Below are positions 29,001-37,596 of a DNA stretch of 64,000 nt, piece after piece (position 1 is the first letter of the stretch; every line of letters starts with the position of its first letter). Position numbers and translations under genes: made by a program. The stretch is from SAR324 cluster bacterium JCVI-SC AAA005. Its GTDB lineage: Bacteria; SAR324; NAC60-12. The notes below the pieces were generated by a model. It was not told the origin of the DNA, did not search any database, and worked only from the letters and a program-made list of their open reading frames with translations. The stretch is taken from the NCBI GenBank assembly GCA_000224765.2, contig AGAU01000038.1:17807-81806 (forward strand), in the 5' to 3' direction.

Positions 29001-31692
29001 TAGTAATGGATTGTGGGTCAACAGAAAAGATCGGAACCTAGTTGTTCGAGGTGCGAGCAAAAACAACCTAAGACATATCGATGTTGAGATCCCCAAACAT
29101 AAGTTTACTGTGATTACTGGGGTCAGTGGGTCCGGTAAGACTTCACTGGCTTTTGATACCATCTTCGCAGAGGGGCAAGCTCGGTATGTTGAGTCCCTCT
29201 CAACCTATGCTAGACGGTTTCTCGGCCGAATGGATAAGGCCCCTATTGATAGCATTGATGGATTGGCTCCAGCAATTGCAATAAATCAAAAAGCTTCTAG
29301 TCGTAATCCCCGCTCCATTGTTGCAACCACTACAGAGATCTTTGACTACCTTCGTCTTCTATACGCCAGAATTGGTGTAGCTCATTGTCCAAAGACAGGA
29401 GTTCCTTTAGAGAGCTTCACGGCCACGAGGGCTGCCAAATTCCTTGTAGATAATCATGAGGGGGATCGACTGGAAATTTTGGCTCCATTATACAGACCGA
29501 ATTCTAAGCATCCTTCTCTGCTGAAACACCCCAAAGAATTTCCTGAACATCTACCATTACTCCAACAATCTGGTTTCCTACGGGTTTATGTTCGGGATAA
29601 ATTGATTTTGTTTGATGAGTGGGAGACAGAATCAAAAAATCTTAAACTTACCAAGTCAGTGCCAGTTTGGTTGGTAGTGGACCGGATTAGAGTGAATTTA
29701 GATGAACAGCAAAGATTAGCTGAAAGCGCTGGTATTGCGTATGAACAGGGAATTGGCCTGTTCTGCGCTCGTCGTCCGGACGACCAAAAGATGATCTGGT
29801 TTTCTGAAGTGCCAGGAAATGTGCAAAGCGATTACTACCTGACTCAAGATCTCAACCCAAGAATGTTTTCTTTCAACTCTCACGTTGGTGCATGCCCAGA
29901 CTGTGATGGTCTTGGGGAAATGGAACTGACAGGAAAAATGGACTTTGAAGAAGACGCAGAATTGGATTCGCTGGTCTTTCGTAATTGCAAGACCTGCGAT
30001 GGTGAACGATTGAAGCCCCAATATCGATCTGTGCTGATTCGACAGAGGAATATTATGCAGTTGTGCCGATTGCGAGTAGATGAGGCCCTTCGTGAAGTGA
30101 GCACCTGGGAACTCAGTACAACCGAACAAGCAATCGCAGAACAGGCTCTTCAGGAAATCCTTAGTCGCTTGAAATTCCTACGCAATGTAGGTCTTGGGTA
30201 CCTGACATTAGATCAGCGATCCAAAACACTATCAGGTGGTGAGGCTCAACGCATTCGTCTGGCTTCACAGATCGGCTCAGGTTTGACCGGGGTGCTGTAT
30301 GTTTTGGATGAACCTACCATTGGCCTACACCCAAGAGATACAGATCGATTGTTGAAAACTTTGCTACAGCTACGTGATCTTGGAAACACAATTTTGTTAG
30401 TCGAACATGATCTGGATGTTATCAATCGTGCTGATCATCTGATTGATATCGGCCCAGGAGCTGGACACTATGGTGGAAAAATCATCGCTTCTGGAAGACC
30501 AGAAGATCTCTGTTTAGATAAAGTATCCCTTACAGGTCAGTATTTAAGTCATCAACAAAAAATTCCCATCCCACACAGAAGACTCCCCAACCCAACTCGA
30601 CAGATCTCGATCACCAACGCCAAGGCAAATAACCTCAAGGACATTTCCGTTGACATCCCAAAGGGTTGTCTAACTGTTGTGACCGGTGTAAGTGGTTCAG
30701 GTAAATCCTCTCTAATCATTGATGTCTTGCAGAAAGCGGTAGCAAAAAAGCTTTCTGGCTATGTTGGGGAAATAGGTGAGCACAAGACAATCAAGGGACT
30801 GGAACAATTAAAATATTTGAGAATTATTGATCAGGAACCGATTGGGCGTACACCTAGAAGTAATCCATCAACATACACAGGTGCATTGTCACCAATCCGG
30901 GATCTGTTCTCCCAACTTCCTGCAGCAAGGCAAAGAGGATTTGCTCCTAGGCGTTTTTCTTTTAATTCCGTCGAGGGAAGATGTGCTGCTTGCGATGGTC
31001 AGGGATATCATTTGATTGAAATGCACTTTCTCTCTGATGTTTGGGTAACTTGTGATCAATGTCTAGGCAAGAGATACAATCGAGAAACTTTAAGCGTAGA
31101 GTACAAGGGACATACAATCGCTGATGTACTTAACCTCGAAATTGAACAGGCTTGTCAGCTGTTTGCAGCTCAGCATAAGATCTTAAGAATTTTGCAAACG
31201 ATGAGAGATGTGGGTCTTGGCTATATGAAATTGGGTCAGGCCGGAAATACCCTTTCAGGAGGAGAGGCACAACGGCTAAAGCTCTCTGCTGAACTCTCGC
31301 GAAGGTCAAAAGGAGAAACGCTTTATATTCTTGATGAACCAACTACTGGTCTGCACATTGATGATGTGAGGCGTTTATTAGAAGTACTCCATAGAATTGT
31401 GGATGATGGGGGAACGATGGTGATCATTGAGCATAACTTGGAAATTATCAAATCAGCTGATTGGATTATCGATCTTGGGCCAGAAGGTGGAATTCATGGT
31501 GGAGATGTGGTCATAACTGGAACGCCTGAGCAAGTCATGGCGTTTGAAGCGAGTCATACTGGAAGAGCACTTTGGCCTGTTCTCAGTAACCAACTCTTTG
31601 AAGGGAAAAGATCTAAAACAAGTTCATCGAAGAAACTTTTAATTTCTCCTAAGCAATCATCATGGAATTCTGGAATCAGGGTTGACCAATGA
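26047..31692 (+). CDS. uvrA: Double-length excinuclease ABC subunit A (tandem UvrA)
   Basis: UvrA finds DNA damage and loads UvrB. This protein has 1881 residues, about twice the usual 940, and contains two complete UvrA units. P-loops of the form GVSGSGKSS or KTS occur near residues 50, 652, 1026 and 1549, each with its LSGGEAQR/LSGGEGQR signature and LLDEPTTGLH-type Walker B. Unit 1 has full zinc modules (CPECQTPI, CPTCQIS, GACPTCNGLG, GGRCEDCKGAG with CETCDGKRF). In unit 2 the first module is eroded (CPKTGVP, no CPxCQ), while the later ones (GACPDCDGLG, EGRCAACDGQG with CDQCLGKRY) remain. Such fusions are known from chlamydiae. The halves could form an intramolecular dimer. Its last 17 bases overlap the convergent glycerate kinase gene. 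Confidence 0.97.
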   Translation: MSEEPKTKSDPDVSNKIIDMIRVTGACEHNLKNLSLDIPKGTLTVFTGVSGSGKSSLAFDTIFQEGQRRFVESLSAYARQFLGQLEKPKVEHIEGLSPTISVDQKTVNRNPRSTVGTVTEIYDHLRLLFARLGQPHCPECQTPISSQTPEQITDYAYATAVDEACLILSPMVRERKGEYRKELQQWAQDGFVRARIDGEIRRLDEEIELKRYEKHSIELVLDRLTLNSDEKSRLTEGVEKALKMSEGLVVLNFKEEDHLFSQLSACPTCQISLPEQEPRLFSFNAPQGACPTCNGLGETRQFVEERLCDSEKSLKSGAVQCVTANGNIHFTKIELSHLNAAAKMLGLDLNLPWCELPEQQREQFLKGNAQIPLYVGNVFRFPSHLKKQIKAGKWAGVIPILEFVYRFAKGPLERFQMRAICPDCGGSRLNPMARAVTFRDQNIVDLGDCSVTEALTFFEGLELTDREELIGRDLFREIRARLSFLNEVGLGYLSLQRSAATLSGGEGQRIRLASQLGSGLQGVLYVLDEPSIGLHQNDNQRLIKTLEMLRDRGNTVFVVEHDEETIRAANHIIDIGPTAGRDGGNITAQGGFKDILQSSESVTAQFLVGLEKMPVPTKRRTPDGRCLSIRNARLHNLSGLDVEIPLGVFVVLAGVSGSGKSSLVHGILRPALLKHLQGNGKNDSDETIEEELSKEIKGRWDHIGGLENLDRLIEINQSPIGRTPRSNPATYTKVFDRIRDLFTMLPESRFRGYNKGRFSFNVKGGRCEDCKGAGVKTIEMQFLSDVQIPCETCDGKRFNAETLQIRYKHKTIFEILDLTISEASELFEKQPKILHILQTLLDVGLGYVKLGQPSTTLSGGEAQRVKLASELRKKSTGRTLYLLDEPTTGLHFQDIRTLLQTLDRLVEQGNSVLVIEHNLDVLRFADQVIELGPGGGKFGGKLVGQGAPEELAESDTLTGGFLKTLLKMSLNEDSSEAEEVHASNSSNGLWVNRKDRNLVVRGASKNNLRHIDVEIPKHKFTVITGVSGSGKTSLAFDTIFAEGQARYVESLSTYARRFLGRMDKAPIDSIDGLAPAIAINQKASSRNPRSIVATTTEIFDYLRLLYARIGVAHCPKTGVPLESFTATRAAKFLVDNHEGDRLEILAPLYRPNSKHPSLLKHPKEFPEHLPLLQQSGFLRVYVRDKLILFDEWETESKNLKLTKSVPVWLVVDRIRVNLDEQQRLAESAGIAYEQGIGLFCARRPDDQKMIWFSEVPGNVQSDYYLTQDLNPRMFSFNSHVGACPDCDGLGEMELTGKMDFEEDAELDSLVFRNCKTCDGERLKPQYRSVLIRQRNIMQLCRLRVDEALREVSTWELSTTEQAIAEQALQEILSRLKFLRNVGLGYLTLDQRSKTLSGGEAQRIRLASQIGSGLTGVLYVLDEPTIGLHPRDTDRLLKTLLQLRDLGNTILLVEHDLDVINRADHLIDIGPGAGHYGGKIIASGRPEDLCLDKVSLTGQYLSHQQKIPIPHRRLPNPTRQISITNAKANNLKDISVDIPKGCLTVVTGVSGSGKSSLIIDVLQKAVAKKLSGYVGEIGEHKTIKGLEQLKYLRIIDQEPIGRTPRSNPSTYTGALSPIRDLFSQLPAARQRGFAPRRFSFNSVEGRCAACDGQGYHLIEMHFLSDVWVTCDQCLGKRYNRETLSVEYKGHTIADVLNLEIEQACQLFAAQHKILRILQTMRDVGLGYMKLGQAGNTLSGGEAQRLKLSAELSRRSKGETLYILDEPTTGLHIDDVRRLLEVLHRIVDDGGTMVIIEHNLEIIKSADWIIDLGPEGGIHGGDVVITGTPEQVMAFEASHTGRALWPVLSNQLFEGKRSKTSSSKKLLISPKQSSWNSGIRVDQ

Positions 31693-32971
31693 AGATAGCC
31701 CGAAAGTCATTAACATTCGTCATTGTGGGGCCGGTAATTATGAGGTGATCCAATTGCTTAAAGAAGGTGTAAGCATCATTATTATCCAAAAAATCATTGG
31801 TTTTAAGATTTAACTGCTTTGCCTTGAAAAAAGTATTATGATCTATCCAAGCTCCAGCATTGTCCTCCGAACCATCAATCCCGTCAGTGTCAACAGCGAT
31901 TGCTGAAATTTCTTTTTCACCCTTTAAAGCTTCAAGCAAGGATAGGAGGAACTCCGTATTCCTACCTCCTTTACCTTTACCATGAACCGTCACGGTGGTT
32001 TCTCCTCCTGACAAGATTATTGCTGGTGAGTTGATTGGCTGATCTCGATGCTTGATCTGCTTAGCAATCGCTGCATGAACCTTGGCTACCTCTTTGGCCT
32101 CGCCTTCAATACGATCGCTAAGGATAATTGACTTAATTCCTCGTTTCTCAGCCTCCTTTGCGGCGGCTTCGAGCATTAATTGTGGGGTGGCAACTAACCT
32201 TACTTGATTTTTCGAAAAAACGTCTTCCCCAGGTTTAGGAGTTTCTTCCTCAGCTGCTTCTAAAAGTTTTTGAATCGCTTGAGTTGGTTGTATTTGATAT
32301 CTTCTTAAGATCTCTTGAGCATCTGCAAAAGTTGTTGGGTCAGGAACAGTCGGGCCAGAAGCAATGACAGATAGATAATCTCCAGGTACATCAGAGATTG
32401 CAAGGGTCCAAAGTCGTGCTGGCTGGATTGCTCTAGCGAGTCGTCCGCCTTTGATTGTAGAAAGATGTTTACGCACGCAATTCATTTCCCCAATCGTAGC
32501 CCCAGAATGGAGAAGCGATCTATTCAGTGATTGTTTGTCTTGTAGGGTTAGACCCCTGCCTGGTAAAGCCAACAAAGCAGATCCCCCTCCAGAAAAAAGG
32601 CATATTACCAAATCTTGATCATTGGCAGATTCCGCCAGATCAAGAATTCTTCGAGCTGTAATTTGGCCTGTCTCGTCAGGTACCGGGTGAGATGCCTCGA
32701 CAATTTCAATGGATTTACAAGTTTCACCATAGCCATAGCGAGTAAGAACCAAGCCACTTAATTTTGCTCCCCAAGATGTTCCCTTCCAATGATTTTCCAA
32801 GGTATTTGCCATTGCAGCCGATGCCTTTCCGGCTCCTAATACAATGATTCGCTCTGGCATTTTTTCATTATTCTGAATTTCATTTAAGTACTCTGGCAAA
32901 CAAATCTTTGGTTTAGAGCGCTGAAGGGCTACCTGCAAAGTTTGCTCAAGAATCTTTGGAAGGGAACTCAT
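31676..32971 (-). CDS. Glycerate 2-kinase (MOFRL/DUF4147 family)
   Basis: This 431-residue kinase phosphorylates D-glycerate, most likely to 2-phosphoglycerate. Family features are in order: IIVLGAGKASAAMANTLE near residue 40, SHPVPDETG, CLFSGGGSALLALPG, NCVRKHLSTIKGGRLAR, SDVPGDYLSVIASGPT and the C-terminal MOFRL part ILSGGETTVTVHGKGKGGRN. It lies 49 bases downstream of hydroxypyruvate isomerase on the same strand, so the two make an operon. With a tartronate semialdehyde reductase, not seen here, they would bring glyoxylate-derived C3 acids into glycolysis. The 3' end overlaps uvrA tail to tail. Confidence 0.93.
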   Translation of the reverse strand: MSSLPKILEQTLQVALQRSKPKICLPEYLNEIQNNEKMPERIIVLGAGKASAAMANTLENHWKGTSWGAKLSGLVLTRYGYGETCKSIEIVEASHPVPDETGQITARRILDLAESANDQDLVICLFSGGGSALLALPGRGLTLQDKQSLNRSLLHSGATIGEMNCVRKHLSTIKGGRLARAIQPARLWTLAISDVPGDYLSVIASGPTVPDPTTFADAQEILRRYQIQPTQAIQKLLEAAEEETPKPGEDVFSKNQVRLVATPQLMLEAAAKEAEKRGIKSIILSDRIEGEAKEVAKVHAAIAKQIKHRDQPINSPAIILSGGETTVTVHGKGKGGRNTEFLLSLLEALKGEKEISAIAVDTDGIDGSEDNAGAWIDHNTFFKAKQLNLKTNDFLDNNDAYTFFKQLDHLIITGPTMTNVNDFRAIFIGQP

Positions 32972-33020
32972 TCTTTAACCTCATGAAATATCAATAAATT
33001 TGAGAGATCTTTGAAATTAT

Positions 33021-33803
33021 TCATTTGTTCAACCAATTTGATGCCCAATTGAGTCCCTCAACAGTCCCCGCGATTGGTCTATACTCACAACCAATCCAAC
33101 CTTTGTATCCCAGTTCATCAAGTTTTGAGAAAATGAATGGATAATTGATTTCTCCTGTTCCAGGTTCATGACGCCCAGGATTATCAGCAATTTGAAAGTG
33201 AGCTATCCTTGAAAGAAGTTCAGTGATTGTTGATGATAAATCACCTTCCATGATTTGCATGTGATATATGTCATATTGAAACGAAAGATTTGAAGACCCA
33301 ACTTTCTCAATCACTGAAATCGCTTGAGCAGATTTGCTCAAGAAATATCCTGGCATGTCGCGAGAATTTATGGCTTCAATCAGCAGTCTTACATTCTTCT
33401 GTTCACAAAGCTCAGCGGCGAAACGGAGATTCTCTACATATGTTTCTGATAGAGCATCCATAGGAACCCCCTCTGGCTTTATACCAGCCATAGCATGAAT
33501 TTGCTGACATCCAAGACCCGTAGCGTATTCGAGAGCGATCTCAACACTTTCACGAAATTCGTTTTGGCGATTTGGATGACAACACATTCCTCTCTCGCCT
33601 TTTTCCCAGTCTCCAGGGGGAAGATTGAATAGCACTTGAGCCAATTGATTGGCTTCAAGAGCGTCCTTGAGATCAGAAATTGAGTGTGCGTAGGGAAAGA
33701 GGAACTCGACTCCCTGAAAACCTGCTCTCGCAGCAGCACCAAAACGATCCAGGAAATTATGCTCATTGAACATCATCGACAAATTAGCATTAAAGCGAAG
33801 CAT
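33021..33803 (-). CDS. hyi: Hydroxypyruvate isomerase family sugar isomerase
   Basis: This 260-residue TIM-barrel protein interconverts hydroxypyruvate and tartronate semialdehyde, or a close 2-oxo-acid analogue. It opens with the family's MLRFNANLSMMFNE and keeps GVEFLFPYAHS, FNLPPGDWEKGERG, LLIEAINSRDMPGYFL, QYDIYHMQIMEGD and GCEYRP. The acidic and His residues in these last blocks are the metal site. It is the first gene of the operon with glycerate 2-kinase. OtnI-type 2-oxotetronate isomerases are the near relatives and cannot be excluded without alignment. Confidence 0.92.
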   Translation of the reverse strand: MLRFNANLSMMFNEHNFLDRFGAAARAGFQGVEFLFPYAHSISDLKDALEANQLAQVLFNLPPGDWEKGERGMCCHPNRQNEFRESVEIALEYATGLGCQQIHAMAGIKPEGVPMDALSETYVENLRFAAELCEQKNVRLLIEAINSRDMPGYFLSKSAQAISVIEKVGSSNLSFQYDIYHMQIMEGDLSSTITELLSRIAHFQIADNPGRHEPGTGEINYPFIFSKLDELGYKGWIGCEYRPIAGTVEGLNWASNWLNK

Positions 33804-33943
33804 AAAAATTTTGTAAAAGATTTAAAGAATAGCCTGAATCAATATTTGTAGGATCATTTATTCATTTTCTTAAAATTTTCATCTTCGATTTCCCAGGATT
33901 AAAATTACCTTTTTGCTTCCCTTGATAGCGAGAGATTCGGATT

Positions 33944-36085
33944 TTAGAAACTTGATCCGATGCCAAGCAAGAGTTTATCTTCTTGAGTGCTGTACCATAC
34001 ACGAGTCTGTACATTAACTCGATTAGTGATTGTGTTGCCAAACTTGAAACCAAAACGAAAATCACGTTGTTGAAGCTCAGCTTGTTCTTTGCGCTCATTG
34101 AAATCGTTGTTGCTAGTTGAATCAGTTTGTCGTGGATCACTCTTGTAATCTTTGTAACGCCACTTTGCTTCAGATACCAACGCAAAGCTAGGGACTTTCA
34201 AGAAATATTGGAATGCTCCCTGAATCTGTGCTGAACCAAGAAAAACATGTATAAAACTGTTTCTACCTGGAAATTTTGCAATTCCAACTGCGTAGATTTC
34301 CCATTCATCAACGGTGGGTGAAAATTGACTTTCACCGTCCTTATCAACCCCTGTGTAGGGACCTTCGCTCAGTAGTTCGTGGTCTTCTGTATAACTCAAG
34401 TAAGTTCCTCCAAGGCCCAGACCCAAAGGAGTACTTCTATTTCCCCAGGCCCTTAATTGACCACTGAATTGAATTTCTCTGAAAGGCTGTTTCCATGATG
34501 AGTCATAACGAAGGTCTATCAAGCCCCCAAATGCCCCATCTTGCTGACCCATTCCAAAGACAAGACGCCTCAGGCTGAAGCGCTCTTCTCGACCCTCATC
34601 TATTGCAATTCGCAATTCAGGGTGAAAGTAAAAACGCGGATTTGCCAAGCTTCTCATTTCCAATACAAATACGTCTTCAGCCAAGGGGTCTTCCAATAGA
34701 ATTTCTGTCAGTTCTTCAATTTCTGCGCTCAGTCGGGCAATATTGTCTTCAACTTGTTCGTTTACAGTCGCACCCATTTGATAGTCGCGAAGTGCCATTA
34801 ACTCTTTTCTCTTAAACTCCTTCTCTGCTAATTGATCTTCAAATAATTTAAGCTGGATTCTAGCTAAAGCTTGGACGGCTTCAAACTTTTGAAGAGATTC
34901 CGGAAAACGTTCTAGATAATTTTTCCATGCATCAATGGTATTGATTTGAGATGATTTATTGAACTCAAGCTCTGATAACGGAATGCACTCAAGTTCAATA
35001 ATTGCGAGCTCAAGCGGTGTTTGGGCCTCGGGTCCTAAATCTAATTGGACATTTAATGTAGAGGGACAGGTTTCATCCAATTGGGTTTGTCGCTTAAGTC
35101 CTTTAACCCCTTGAGTTACATGGATAGGTAACTCACTCAAGCGAATATTACCGCTTGTTGAAATAGTGTTCAGTTGTTCAAGTTGACTTTTGCTGGAGAT
35201 GAATCGAAGTCTCAATGGAATATCTGGTAGTGGTTCTCCGTTAAACGTTAAATCCAATTGCATAGGACTCTCAAAGCGATAACTTTTATAATTGGAGGCA
35301 GGAAACAAGCGTACTAAATTAGGACTGTGGATTAGCTTCAATTCTGAAAGTAGCGGGTCCAACTCGCTGCGAATTTCACTGCTAGCCGGAATGTTTTCTA
35401 GTTTTGCCAACTGTAGCGCTGCATCACGATATCGAGATCGTTGCTCCACTAGCAATGCGCTCCGATATGCTCTAAGGAGTCGGCTAAAATCAACTGCATC
35501 TGGACCAGATTGGCCAAATAATCGTTCCAGTAGGGTTTGACCGGATGATGCTTTGGAGGCTTCGTCCATTAAAGCTGCTACATCCTTTGAGTATTGAACC
35601 GAAGGCGCAGCTAGTTGGCCGATCGTCAATGGGTAGATCGCAAGGAATGTTTCATCATTACAGCGTAAAATTTCTGGTGGTGGTAGTGGTATATCGATTC
35701 TACTGGAGGTGCGGATTCGTTGTGTGGATTTTTCTGTGAAATTCTCATCACCATCATTTAGCTTCAGTTCCATTCGATTGCTAGTAATCGATTCAAACCT
35801 TAGGAAAATAGCTTCTGCAATTCTTTCCTTTGCTCTTAAAATTGCTTCCTCAGTATCGGCACCTCTTCCTGCAATTTCCTGTGGCCATTCTTCTAATGCA
35901 TTCAATACAAAACGTCCTCCGCGTGGAGGCATTGATTGCTGCAAATGAGATTCTCTGAAATTACAATCTGTTGACTGAGCAAACACATTTTCTGAAGCAA
36001 AGATGAAGCTATTGATGCAAGCAGTCACGATCATAGGGATCAGTGAATAGACGATTCTTTTGGATGAATTAAATTGATTCGTCAT
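33944..36085 (-). CDS. Large secreted, probable outer-membrane protein of unknown function
   Basis: This 713-residue protein has a long hydrophobic N-terminal segment with an Ala-x-Ala-type cleavage region (residues 10-37, ENVFAQS), so it is exported. Residues about 50-170 resemble LPP20-like domains (EEAILRAKERIAEAIFLRF) found in lipoproteins. A middle part of about 350 residues includes a helical, coiled-coil-prone stretch near 410-470. The last 230 residues alternate hydrophobic and polar with many Tyr/Trp/Gly and end in GIGSSF. A terminal Phe is usual for outer-membrane beta-barrels. I know no family with this whole layout. Ten bases separate its start from the pseudogene upstream, so it may rely on an internal promoter in that remnant. 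Confidence 0.7.
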   Translation of the reverse strand: MTNQFNSSKRIVYSLIPMIVTACINSFIFASENVFAQSTDCNFRESHLQQSMPPRGGRFVLNALEEWPQEIAGRGADTEEAILRAKERIAEAIFLRFESITSNRMELKLNDGDENFTEKSTQRIRTSSRIDIPLPPPEILRCNDETFLAIYPLTIGQLAAPSVQYSKDVAALMDEASKASSGQTLLERLFGQSGPDAVDFSRLLRAYRSALLVEQRSRYRDAALQLAKLENIPASSEIRSELDPLLSELKLIHSPNLVRLFPASNYKSYRFESPMQLDLTFNGEPLPDIPLRLRFISSKSQLEQLNTISTSGNIRLSELPIHVTQGVKGLKRQTQLDETCPSTLNVQLDLGPEAQTPLELAIIELECIPLSELEFNKSSQINTIDAWKNYLERFPESLQKFEAVQALARIQLKLFEDQLAEKEFKRKELMALRDYQMGATVNEQVEDNIARLSAEIEELTEILLEDPLAEDVFVLEMRSLANPRFYFHPELRIAIDEGREERFSLRRLVFGMGQQDGAFGGLIDLRYDSSWKQPFREIQFSGQLRAWGNRSTPLGLGLGGTYLSYTEDHELLSEGPYTGVDKDGESQFSPTVDEWEIYAVGIAKFPGRNSFIHVFLGSAQIQGAFQYFLKVPSFALVSEAKWRYKDYKSDPRQTDSTSNNDFNERKEQAELQQRDFRFGFKFGNTITNRVNVQTRVWYSTQEDKLLLGIGSSF

Positions 36086-36095
36086 TTAGGAAAGA

Positions 36096-37107
36096 TCAAT
36101 GGCTTAGTTTTTCTTTTGAAGATGTAGATTGATCTACCGTCTGTTCAGCATAGGCTTGCGTGCCCGGACCGAGTGGTACTACTCGACTGGGATTTATTGT
36201 TTCATGACTGAAGTAGTAGTGTTCCTGAATTTGCCAGAGATCAACGGTCTTAAGTATGCCAGGGTGGTGCATTAGTCTTAGAGTGTAGCCAAACAAACCA
36301 TGATAGTCTCTAATCCTGCGTTGGTTGCATTTGAAGTGGCCGTGATCAACACTGTCAAATCTGATCAGTGTAGGAAGCAATCGCCAGTCAGCTTCAGTTA
36401 GTTTGCTTCCATACAGGTAGATATTGTCAGTCAATTGCTCTTCAATGCGGTCGAGTGTTTCAAAAAGTTCAACGAAAGACTCTGCGTAGGCAGTTTGCGT
36501 GGTGGCAAATCCACACTTGTATACTTCGTTATTGAAAGTTCGATAAATTAAATCATTCCATTCAACGATTTCTTGCTGCTACTCAATCGGGTAGTAGTCC
36601 ACATAATTGCCTGTCAACTGATTGAATAAAGAGTTGAGCATTCGGATAATTTCAGAGGATTCATTGTTAACGATCAGCTCGGTTTCTTTATCCCATAAAA
36701 CTGGAACGGTGACCCGTCCCGTAAGATGAGGATCACATTTCGTAAAAATACTGTGCATACATAACAAACCATATAGATAATTCATAAAGAGTGCATCTTC
36801 AGCTTCTTTCCGAAATTCCCAACCAATTTGAAGCATATGTGGAAGAGAAACTGAAAACTCAATTACCTCCTCTTATCCCTTTAATCTTCGAAAAATCAGT
36901 GTTCGATGAGCCCATGGACACGTACCTGAAACGTACAGATGACGCCTTCCAGCCTTCGCTGGGAATCCCCCTATTTCTTAGGGGGCCTGGCCTTCCATCA
37001 TAGGTAACCCAATTTCGGAACTAGGCATTTTCCCGAACGAAATGACCTTAATTAGATTTGGTCTCGAACCAATGATCATGCCATTGTCCGTTGATCAGAA
37101 GCCCCAT
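36096..37107 (-). pseudogene. Decayed glutathionyl-hydroquinone reductase (YqjG/ECM4 family)
   Basis: Across frames the minus strand reads MGLLINGQWHDHWFETKSN, then FVRENA, FRNWVTYDG, RHLYVSGTCPWAHRTLIFRR (keeping the CPWAHR active-site Cys), [72 protein letters not shown], and finally HETINPSRVVPLGP. That is the whole family in order, with about 337 codons' worth of DNA. Breaks include stop codons early in the N-terminal part, at least one frameshift near 36840 and an in-frame TAG at 36579-36581 (YYPIE*QQE). The intact enzyme reduces glutathionyl-hydroquinones. This copy cannot make it. Confidence 0.88.
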
Positions 37108-37313
37108 TTTGCCCTAGCTTTAGATTAGGAAATTAAAAGTTGTTCTGTTTAAGATCTGTTAGATTACGTTGCCAGATCGGCTGTCTTGATCAAGTGCTTT
37201 AGGAGGGAGAAGAATTACTGAGAAGAAATCCTGGGCGGAAGGAATCTAGTTAAATAGATCAATCATTTAGAAATTCGCTTAAAGTCATCGCAAAAATTTC
37301 AGCTTCAAAAAAC

Positions 37314-37538
37314 ATGGATCGATCAAAACTCTTCGAATGGCTAGGTGTGATTACTGCCATACTTTATTCACTTTTGGTGGCTTTAAATATTGGTGCTGAA
37401 TTCGTCGGATTTTCACTGTTGCTTATTTCTTCATTCTTGATCGGTATATGGGCCTATTGGGGAGAACATCGTGGTATTTTCATACTCCAAATGTTCTATG
37501 CCTCAGCCGGGATAATTGGAATGTTTCGATGGTTCTGA
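37314..37538 (+). CDS. Small integral membrane protein, 74 residues
   Basis: Nearly the whole protein is hydrophobic, with about three spans (LGVITAILYSLLVALNIG, FSLLLISSFLIGIWAYWG, FILQMFYASAGIIGMFRWF). The pattern resembles one piece of PnuC-like or YgjV-like membrane proteins, and the spacing WGEHRGIFILQMFY is common in such small proteins. The function is unknown. It stands alone between two minus-strand genes, and no clear Shine-Dalgarno is seen. The regular hydrophobic pattern supports a real gene. Confidence 0.6.
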   Translation: MDRSKLFEWLGVITAILYSLLVALNIGAEFVGFSLLLISSFLIGIWAYWGEHRGIFILQMFYASAGIIGMFRWF

Positions 37539-37596
37539 ATTAAAGCCATGGTAGCTGGAAATATTTAAAGACTGATGTTTGAATTGAGGGTTTGAT

